Shown here piece after piece: positions 58,244 through 64,000 of a stretch of 64,000 nt of DNA. The position numbers were made by a program, and so were the translations under genes. This stretch comes from a virus. Numbering within the stretch: position 1 is the stretch's first letter; each line of letters begins with the position of its first letter. The stretch covers positions 17,470-81,469 of IMG/VR virus record IMGVR_UViG_3300032297_000368, one strand, 5' to 3'. Under the pieces are notes generated by a model. That model was not told the origin of the DNA. It did not search any database and saw nothing but the letters and a program-made list of their open reading frames with translations.

Positions 58244-59578
58244 TTACATTAAGTTAGCAATCTTGAATGCACGGTAGTACAGGTTGGTCTTGGCGTTAAT
58301 AGCGCCCATACCTTGTGTAGCACCTTCAGCAAATGGGTTAGCAACTAGACCATAACGTGTCTTGAAGCCGATCTTTGGTTGGAAGTTGTTTGTGTCAACT
58401 GCACGAACCATTTGCAGAGGAACGTATGGGCAGTAGAAAATACCTGCGTCATAAGCGTTCGAACCTTTGTAACCCATAACAGCGAATTCAGCTGTTGAGT
58501 TAGCAGCAAAATATGGATCGATATACACTTTGATACGACCAAACAGAGTACCAGCAAAAGTGTTACCTGTGTCATCAACGGTTAAGTTGATGTTTGAGCT
58601 GAGTGCTGATTGATAGTCAAGAATACCAGCCATTGCCAAAGCAGATGCTACGTCTGAAGAACAGATCATAACATTACCTTTGCCACGACGGGTTGTCTTA
58701 GCGATGGTGTTAGCTTCACGCTCTAATTGGAATGCCAAACCTTTGATCTTTTCAACCATCCAACGACCGTTAGAATCTGTATCTAAGTCAAATGTACCAG
58801 CAGTAGTTGTACCTACTTGAGCACCAACTTTAGCGGTTGTATAGATTGTACGGATAACTTCACGGTTGATCTCAGCAAGAATTTCTGTTGAGAGGATGTT
58901 GCTTAATTCGGTTTCTGCGTCTAGACCATGAACTGCTTTCAAGTCTTGTGCAAGTTCCATTGAGTATTCTGCCTTCAAAGCACGTGTCTTTGCAGTTACA
59001 GAAACTTTCTCAATTGAGAATGCCATTTCTTGGAATGTCAAATCTTCAGCAACCGAAGTAGCCATAGCTTGACCAGTTGCAACTGTCGAAGCAAATACGT
59101 TTTGTGAACCGAATGCTGTGTTAGCAGCAAGTGAAACTGCGGTATGGGACAATTTGTCGCCAGACCATGCTGTGTTAGCCTCATTGTAGAATGCTTCAGA
59201 AGCACCAGCAGCAACGTTTTGTGATGCATAGGTTGAACGCATTGCGAAGATCAAACCTGTAGGACCAGTCATTGGTTGAACACCGCAGATGTCATAAGCG
59301 ATCAGGTTTGGTAATGAACGGCGAACTAAAGAAATCAGGATTGGATCAAAACCAGCAACAGGACCTACGGCAGCAGAACCACCGGAGAAACCTGTACCAC
59401 CCAATGAATTGGTTGGTGCTGTCTCTTGAAGCATTTGACCTGATTTTTGCATCTCTTGAGCTTGGTTCTCAAGAATAACTGCTGTAACTGCCTTACGATA
59501 TGGATCTTTAATCGCTGGCAAATCTGGGTGGTCGAGTACGCCTTCCCATTTCTTTTGTAAATTTTCAGAAAGATACAT
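58244..59578 (-). CDS. gp23: Major capsid protein (T4 gp23-like)
   Basis: 444 residues. PNLIAYDICGVQPMTGPTGL is the hallmark of gp23. The N-terminal region is cut by gp21: MLQETAPTN gives an L-x-E site at residues 50-52, in the place of T4's cleavage after Glu65. AAGGAGATTTAAAG precedes the ATG. Followed by a strong terminator. Confidence 0.97.
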   Translation of the reverse strand: MYLSENLQKKWEGVLDHPDLPAIKDPYRKAVTAVILENQAQEMQKSGQMLQETAPTNSLGGTGFSGGSAAVGPVAGFDPILISLVRRSLPNLIAYDICGVQPMTGPTGLIFAMRSTYASQNVAAGASEAFYNEANTAWSGDKLSHTAVSLAANTAFGSQNVFASTVATGQAMATSVAEDLTFQEMAFSIEKVSVTAKTRALKAEYSMELAQDLKAVHGLDAETELSNILSTEILAEINREVIRTIYTTAKVGAQVGTTTAGTFDLDTDSNGRWMVEKIKGLAFQLEREANTIAKTTRRGKGNVMICSSDVASALAMAGILDYQSALSSNINLTVDDTGNTFAGTLFGRIKVYIDPYFAANSTAEFAVMGYKGSNAYDAGIFYCPYVPLQMVRAVDTNNFQPKIGFKTRYGLVANPFAEGATQGMGAINAKTNLYYRAFKIANLM

Positions 59579-59599
59579 CTTTAAATCTCCTTAGTTTTA

Positions 59600-60640
59600 T
59601 TAAATTTTTGTTTTCGAAATTGCTTGCATTACTGAAGCGACATATGGATCAGCAGTTGCTGTTTTCTTTTCGCCTGCTTCAGCATCTTCTACCTGTTCGT
59701 GTAATTGCTTCTCATTGGCTTTTACAATGCCAGATGGGAAATAGTTTTCACGGATTGTTTCAAGTTTCTCAGTGAATTCTTCCTCTGTGGAAAATTCTAC
59801 ACTCTCTGCGAGTGATTTGATTTTTTCAACTTGAGTTGCCGTTAAACCTTCACAAACGGTACGAACGATATCTGTCTTTGTAGATTCTACAAGAGCTTTC
59901 TTGTATTCGATACCACGCTCAATCTCTTCATTGAGTTTAGTTTCTAAATCTTCTACTTTACCAGAAAGTTCATCAACTAGGTCAACCTTGTCTTCTGGAA
60001 CATCGATGTAATGTTCAGCAAACAGATTGCGTAAACCTGCGATAAACTCTTCAGTTAACTCTGAACGTAAACCAGATTCGATAGCGATTTGATTCTCTTC
60101 AACCCACTGTTCAACAACGTAGTTGAGGTAGTCATCAACCTTCTCGGTTAATTCTGATTTAACAGCTTCAACAGCTTCTTCTAACATAGAAGAGTATTGT
60201 GCTTCAATTTGTTCTTCAATTTGAGCAACACGGTCAGTAACACGTGCTTCAAAAATTGTAGCTACTTTAGATTTGAACTCTTCAGAAATGGTAGAATCAT
60301 CGGCAAATAAAGCATCAACATCTTCCTTCATTTGCTGTTTCATTTCTTTCTTAGCTTCCAAAACGACTTCTTCATCTTCAACTTCTACGTCTTCTTTTTT
60401 CATCTTCAACTGAGTATCAGGAGAAGCATCAGAAGGCTTAGTTGTTGGAGCTGTAGCACTCTTAGCTGCTTTGGTTGTATCCAATTTAGCAGAATCATCG
60501 TCTGGTTTGTAATTCTGAGGGGTAGGACCACCAACATCTACTTCAGTAGATGGTAGTTTTTGAGGAGGCATTGCGGATGCTTTTGACTTGCTACCAGACA
60601 AAATATCAGCTGCTGCTTCCATAAGTTTATTTGTTGCCAT
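59600..60640 (-). CDS. gp22: Prohead scaffold protein (T4 gp22-like)
   Basis: 346 residues, charged and helical. An N-terminal low-complexity Pro/Ser/Thr/Lys region (about 15-85) precedes a long coiled coil with LFAEHYIDVPEDKVDLVDEL and a C terminus FPSGIVKANEKQLHEQVEDA. Forms the core around which gp23 assembles and is degraded by gp21. Late promoter at 60666 and AAAGGAG upstream. Confidence 0.92.
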   Translation of the reverse strand: MATNKLMEAAADILSGSKSKASAMPPQKLPSTEVDVGGPTPQNYKPDDDSAKLDTTKAAKSATAPTTKPSDASPDTQLKMKKEDVEVEDEEVVLEAKKEMKQQMKEDVDALFADDSTISEEFKSKVATIFEARVTDRVAQIEEQIEAQYSSMLEEAVEAVKSELTEKVDDYLNYVVEQWVEENQIAIESGLRSELTEEFIAGLRNLFAEHYIDVPEDKVDLVDELSGKVEDLETKLNEEIERGIEYKKALVESTKTDIVRTVCEGLTATQVEKIKSLAESVEFSTEEEFTEKLETIRENYFPSGIVKANEKQLHEQVEDAEAGEKKTATADPYVASVMQAISKTKI

Positions 60641-60665
60641 TAGGAATCTCCTTTTTTTATTTCTT

Positions 60666-60673
60666 TATTTATA
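60666..60673 (-). promoter_or_regulatory. T4-type late promoter box
   Basis: TATAAATA on the minus strand, exact match, 26 bases upstream of gp22. Drives gp22 and gp23. Confidence 0.78.
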
Positions 60674-60676
60674 AAA

Positions 60677-61327
60677 TTACAGTTTTCTTAAAAAATTCTC
60701 GAATAAATGAAGAGCGACTTCTTCTATTTGTTTAGAAGAGGCAGTTCTTATTTGTCTCTTTGCATTGTCGATGTCGCACTCTACATAACGACCTTCAACA
60801 AATAACCATTCTTTATTTTCCATGATACCTTGTACAAAAGCACCAGGTGCCGAAGGATCAGCAACGATATCTGCGGCTGTCGCTAAACGAAAGTCGTCCT
60901 GAACGATATTGTATCCCTCTTTAGCTTGAACCAAAGAACCCATACCACGAGAAGAAACTCCAAGGTTAACTCCCGAATCAATAAAGTTTTTAACGATTTG
61001 ACCGTATGGTGTATCTAAGATTAATGCCTTACCGACAAATGTGTTACCATCTTCTTTTAAGGAAACAATCTTATGTGAAACTCTTTCGAGGTTGATAGAA
61101 GGTGTATCTGGATGACCAAGTTCACCTAAAGCTCTATTAGTTTCAACGTACTCTTTCATATAACGAGACACTTCATTACGAAGTGTTTCCATCTTATAGT
61201 AACGTCTATTTCTATTAGGTTCATCGCCTACTAGAAAACGACCTTCAATATAAAGATTCTTCTTACCTGATTCGGTTGTCTCGGTGAGATAGTTTACATT
61301 CTCGACAACTTCTTTTATTAATTTCAT
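60677..61327 (-). CDS. gp21: Prohead maturation protease (T4 gp21-like)
   Basis: 216 residues, serine protease of the herpesvirus-like assemblin fold. RFLVGDEPNRNRRYYKMET, GELGHPDTPSINLERVSH (catalytic His) and GVSSRGMGSL (catalytic Ser) are visible. Cuts after [LI]-x-E in prohead proteins. The N terminus NYLTETTE carries a likely self-processing site (L14-T-E16). Confidence 0.94.
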   Translation of the reverse strand: MKLIKEVVENVNYLTETTESGKKNLYIEGRFLVGDEPNRNRRYYKMETLRNEVSRYMKEYVETNRALGELGHPDTPSINLERVSHKIVSLKEDGNTFVGKALILDTPYGQIVKNFIDSGVNLGVSSRGMGSLVQAKEGYNIVQDDFRLATAADIVADPSAPGAFVQGIMENKEWLFVEGRYVECDIDNAKRQIRTASSKQIEEVALHLFENFLRKL

Positions 61328-61336
61328 TTTAATTCC

Positions 61337-61714
61337 TTAAAATTCTAAAGGACTAGGATAATCAGCTGTCTTAGACACCTGAAGTATCAGAGTGCCTGCT
61401 GTACCTGAATTTGTTACGTAAATGTTTGCAGTAGATGTATTTGAGATTGCAATATCACCTTGTGTTAACGGTAAAAAATTATTACCAACCAATTGCAATA
61501 CTATTACTCCAGTATCATCATTACCTCTATAAACAGTCCAAACACCATCAGTTGTTGAAATTGCAGTTGTAATACTTGCTGACGTAACTATTTCTGCAAC
61601 TGGACTAGCTGTTGGCTCTGTTGAAAGTGCTGTTAGATTAATACGTGTAGCTGTATTACCTGTTACAGTAATAACAGACTTTGAACGTCTTGCATTTACA
61701 ATGTTGTATGCCAT
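61337..61714 (-). CDS. Small beta-rich head-region protein
   Basis: 125 residues, rich in Thr, Ser, Val and Ala. VITVTGNTATRINLTAL, GVWTVYRGNDDTGVIVLQLV, ANIYVTNSGTAGTLILQVS suggest a small beta-sandwich. Sits between a prohead core gene and the protease gene. Could be a decoration or vertex protein; not recognised as a T4 protein. Confidence 0.58.
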   Translation of the reverse strand: MAYNIVNARRSKSVITVTGNTATRINLTALSTEPTASPVAEIVTSASITTAISTTDGVWTVYRGNDDTGVIVLQLVGNNFLPLTQGDIAISNTSTANIYVTNSGTAGTLILQVSKTADYPSPLEF

Positions 61715-61715
61715 G

Positions 61716-62156
61716 TTATCTTATTCCCATTGATTTTCGGCGGCGCATTGACATCTTTCTTTTTAGTAAAGTTCTTGTCAACTTAGCACGACCTTTTGTT
61801 TTCCAGTATCTTTTAAGTGCTCTTTGCTTATGAATTCTTTGAGTAGCAGATATACGTTTAACTGAGCTACCTGATATTCTATAACCTTTAACTGCTGATC
61901 TACGCACATTACGTTGAACAACAATTTTTCCTTTCGAATTGCGGCGAATTCTTCTACGAATCTTTTGAATTCTACCTACTTTAACAACGTTTCTACTTGG
62001 AGCTTCATCTAATAATTCTACTTCTTCATAAACACTAGAACCGACTACTTGTTTTAATTCTTGTAGTTTATCTGAGGCAATCTCATTCAATCTATCAAAT
62101 ATAGATTGTTTTGCTTCAACTAACTTATTCTTAATTATGTGATCTACAAAATTCAT
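61716..62156 (-). CDS. Arg/Lys-rich prohead core protein (gp68 position)
   Basis: 146 residues. Residues 1-52 are acidic-amphipathic with L12-V-E14 and E-E-V-E-L-L-D-E (44-51), each a possible gp21 site. Residues 53-146 are extremely basic (RIQKIRRRIRRNSKGKI, RALKRYWKTKGR, LLKRKMSMRRRKSMGIR). Cleavage after Glu51 would release a protamine-like peptide. The location between gp67 and gp21 is that of T4 gp68. I infer a DNA-binding internal head protein. Confidence 0.62.
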   Translation of the reverse strand: MNFVDHIIKNKLVEAKQSIFDRLNEIASDKLQELKQVVGSSVYEEVELLDEAPSRNVVKVGRIQKIRRRIRRNSKGKIVVQRNVRRSAVKGYRISGSSVKRISATQRIHKQRALKRYWKTKGRAKLTRTLLKRKMSMRRRKSMGIR

Positions 62157-62946
62157 ATATCTTGTCGAAACTATCTTGTGATTCGGTTAAATTAAGAATA
62201 AACTGTCTTTGATTTTCTTCAGTTAAACTATAAAATACTTCTAATATCTGTTCACATACATTAGATTCCAAACGAATAGAAGTACCGTCATTTAACTGGT
62301 GTTCTATTTGTTCATTCAATTCAGTGGCATATTCCATTTTCTGAATGAACGATTCTGGATTAAGTACAGCATTTACATTAGTACCAAAAGGTACTGAGAA
62401 ATATTTTTTAATTCTATCGTTAAAATATAAAGCAACTTTCGTATTGTCTGGATAAAGACGTATTGCTTTTCTTCTCAAGACTAATACGAAAGGTGGTTCT
62501 TGATCGAACATACCACCTGGTATACCACCCATCCCCGTGAGTTCGTTTATAATTTCTTCTTCTGTAATCGCACGTGTAGGATCTTTTCTGACTTCATCAG
62601 GATCATACAATTTAATTCTACTCTTTCTTACTTTTCTACCTGAAGGTGATAGTTTAAAATCTGTGGTACTAATGCCGGCATAATCTTCTTTGACAGCTCT
62701 ACGAGCCTGCATATTAATACTCTTATTATTAGAAAGTAAATCTACCATCTTAGTAAAAATGTTTTGTATAATAGCACGGTCAGCTTGTGTAAAATTAGGT
62801 TTATCTTGACCCATCTTATCCAAGATTTGGTGTATTCTACTCAACTGTGCTTTGTTTGCCAAACCGGCACGAACTAAAGCATCAAACTTAGAATAGTCTG
62901 ACTTTTCTTCTTCAACGATAGATTTAAATTCGTTTAAATATTTCAT
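62131..62946 (-). CDS. Prohead-region protein, unknown
   Basis: 271 residues. MKYLNEFKSIVEEEKSDYSK start with I10-V-E12, a possible gp21 site; a central segment PPFVLVLRRKAIRLYPDNTK and YFNDRIKKYFSVPFG. Helical. Conserved position after gp67 in T4-like marine phages, I believe, but no known function. Overlaps the following gene by 26 bases and gp67 by 4. Confidence 0.6.
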   Translation of the reverse strand: MKYLNEFKSIVEEEKSDYSKFDALVRAGLANKAQLSRIHQILDKMGQDKPNFTQADRAIIQNIFTKMVDLLSNNKSINMQARRAVKEDYAGISTTDFKLSPSGRKVRKSRIKLYDPDEVRKDPTRAITEEEIINELTGMGGIPGGMFDQEPPFVLVLRRKAIRLYPDNTKVALYFNDRIKKYFSVPFGTNVNAVLNPESFIQKMEYATELNEQIEHQLNDGTSIRLESNVCEQILEVFYSLTEENQRQFILNLTESQDSFDKIYEFCRSHN

Positions 62947-63140
62947 TCGGTAGTTTCAGTTTCTTCTGGCTCTACTTCTGTTTCTTGTTCTGGTTCTTCT
63001 GAACGATATAACGATTGTGCTATATCTTTCTTAATAAAATCTAGAGCTTCAAAAGACTTATTAGATAAAGATTGTGTAATAGCTTCTTTTGCTGCAGCAG
63101 CATTGCCTTGGGCAATTAAGTCAATAATATTATTTTCCAT
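62943..63140 (-). CDS. gp67: Prohead core protein (T4 gp67-like)
   Basis: 65 residues. Helical N terminus (MENNIIDLIAQGNAAAAKEA) and strongly acidic tail (EEPEQETEVEPEETETTE), as in T4 gp67 (80 residues). Position immediately after the portal gene matches T4. Confidence 0.85.
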   Translation of the reverse strand: MENNIIDLIAQGNAAAAKEAITQSLSNKSFEALDFIKKDIAQSLYRSEEPEQETEVEPEETETTE

Positions 63141-63148
63141 GATATCTC

Positions 63149-64000
63149 CTACTTGGTTGTTTTATTTAGTTTAGAGGAATACTTCTCTACCTCAGAATCT
63201 AACATAGGTGTCATACTCTCAGATGCACCTTCTTCTTGTGTGTTATCTTCGGGAGGATAAGCATCAGGATCAACTTGTTCTTCTTGACCTGGAACTCCTA
63301 ATACTGGTCCTATTCCTTGTTCTTCTTCTGCGTCAATTTGTTTTTGCATGTTCTTAATATCTTCATCAGACATATGTAGAACATGCTTCTTAATCCATTC
63401 TTGTGAATAATATTTACCAATAAACGGATCTGTCATCGTTAATAAATTAATACGTTCACGCAATAATTCTGCATCACGCAATTCAACAAAGTTATTATCT
63501 TTCTTAAAGTCGTAATAGATGGCTTCTCTAAACTCTTCCCATTCAGCTTGTGTGCAGATACCTTTTAATACTAATTGTACTTTAAGTGCATGGTCGAATA
63601 TCTGAGCAAACTTATTACGAAGTCTTTGAATAAACTTTGTAAACTTAACTTCATCTCTAGTAACTTCAGTAGAACGACCTATACCAATCATACCGCCAGA
63701 TTGTTGTGGCTCTAATCGTGAAAGAGGAACATTCAATGAATTTAATAATTTGGATCTAAAATACTTAACATCTTCTAATTCGCCAAGATTTTGACCAGCT
63801 GGTAGAGTTGTAATCTCTGTACCTTTACCACCTTCACGGCGAGGCAACCAGAAATCTTCTAACATTGACATGTGCTTACGGTCATCTCTCAGTTCACCAG
63901 TCGATGCATCGTAAACCATTTTATTTCTATACTTCACCATAACGTCACGTAAATATTGTTCAGCTTTACCTTTTGGTAAATTACCTACGTCAATATAAAA
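63149..64000 (-). CDS. gp20: Portal protein (T4 gp20-like), partial
   Basis: The 5' part is beyond the right edge; the frame stays open to 64000, beginning FYIDVGNLPKGKAEQYLRD. NSLNVPLSRLEPQQSGGMIG, FTKFIQRLRNKFAQIFDHAL, KYYSQEWIKKHVLHMSDEDI are gp20 blocks. The dodecameric portal is the vertex through which DNA is packaged and to which the tail joins. C terminus is acidic and disordered. Confidence 0.95.
   Translation of the reverse strand, partial: FYIDVGNLPKGKAEQYLRDVMVKYRNKMVYDASTGELRDDRKHMSMLEDFWLPRREGGKGTEITTLPAGQNLGELEDVKYFRSKLLNSLNVPLSRLEPQQSGGMIGIGRSTEVTRDEVKFTKFIQRLRNKFAQIFDHALKVQLVLKGICTQAEWEEFREAIYYDFKKDNNFVELRDAELLRERINLLTMTDPFIGKYYSQEWIKKHVLHMSDEDIKNMQKQIDAEEEQGIGPVLGVPGQEEQVDPDAYPPEDNTQEEGASESMTPMLDSEVEKYSSKLNKTTK

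Noticed and set aside
1-64000. CRISPR array, insertion sequence, integrase or att site
   Set aside because: No regular spaced direct repeats, transposase or integrase motifs, or terminal inverted repeats were found; the phage looks strictly lytic in this window.
1-64000. Genes on the plus strand
   Set aside because: All plus-strand frames of note lie opposite well-supported minus-strand genes and lack ribosome binding sites or known motifs.

Overview
The window is a 64 kb piece of a T4-like myovirus genome (tailed phage, contractile tail). It is AT-rich, and every gene I accept is on the minus strand. The family call rests on an almost complete T4 core set in an order like that of marine T4-like phages (cyanophages, pelagiphages): portal gp20, prohead core gp67, protease gp21, scaffold gp22, capsid gp23, gp3, UvsY, UvsW, late sigma gp55, gp47/gp46, clamp gp45, clamp loader gp44/gp62, RegA, polymerase gp43, UvsX, helicase gp41 and primase gp61. 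There are no photosynthesis genes. An aquatic heterotrophic host is a reasonable guess, but the sequence does not name it.

Transcription runs from high to low coordinates. 64000-57630 is the head module (gp20, gp67, two prohead proteins, a small protein, gp21, gp22, gp23, then gp3 after a strong terminator). 57597-51139 holds recombination and late transcription (UvsY, UvsW, an Sm-like protein, gp55, gp47, gp46) plus a methyltransferase. 51142-44880 is early/accessory: peptide deformylase, a DruA-like protein, a structured RNA region, a CobT-like/CobS-like pair and a winged-helix protein, several with their own near-consensus sigma70 promoters. 44810-31194 is nucleotide and DNA metabolism and replication, with the Hsp20, dCMP deaminase and GH19 endolysin genes inside it. 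31197-26238 holds a second DruA-like protein, a block led by a double (sigma70 + late) promoter, and an Fe-S carrier. 26224-19969 is an eight-gene glycan block. 19925-12498 holds large accessory virion proteins, several with cleavable capsid-targeting-like N termini. 12511-5303 carries the spanins, three tail-fibre genes sharing an N-terminal module, and the holin candidate. 4827-1 has primase, ThyX, NrdA, a glutamine-amidotransferase-like protein, thioredoxin and the start of NrdB.

Genes are tightly packed, often with ATGA, TTGA or TAATG overlaps. There is no gene-free stretch over 300 bases; the longest is about 190 bases (49106-49296) and appears to hold a structured RNA. Perfect T4 late promoter boxes (TATAAATA) at 14322, 30065 and 60666 match the presence of gp55.

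The observations I rate highest are: (1) an overlapping gene nested in another frame of the 746-codon gene, with its own ideal ribosome binding site and a local base-composition shift; (2) a set of otherwise unrelated proteins (cytidylyltransferase/kinase, HAD phosphatase, ligase-like protein, DUF6321 protein) with an N-terminal F-x-x-[FY]-[IL]-x-E peptide like the T4 capsid-targeting sequence, suggesting enzymes packaged in the head; (3) a recurrent EEVExLDE-type peptide in virion proteins that fits the gp21 cleavage rule; (4) two paralogues resembling DruA (DUF4338); (5) a tRNA-like structured RNA at 49178-49277.
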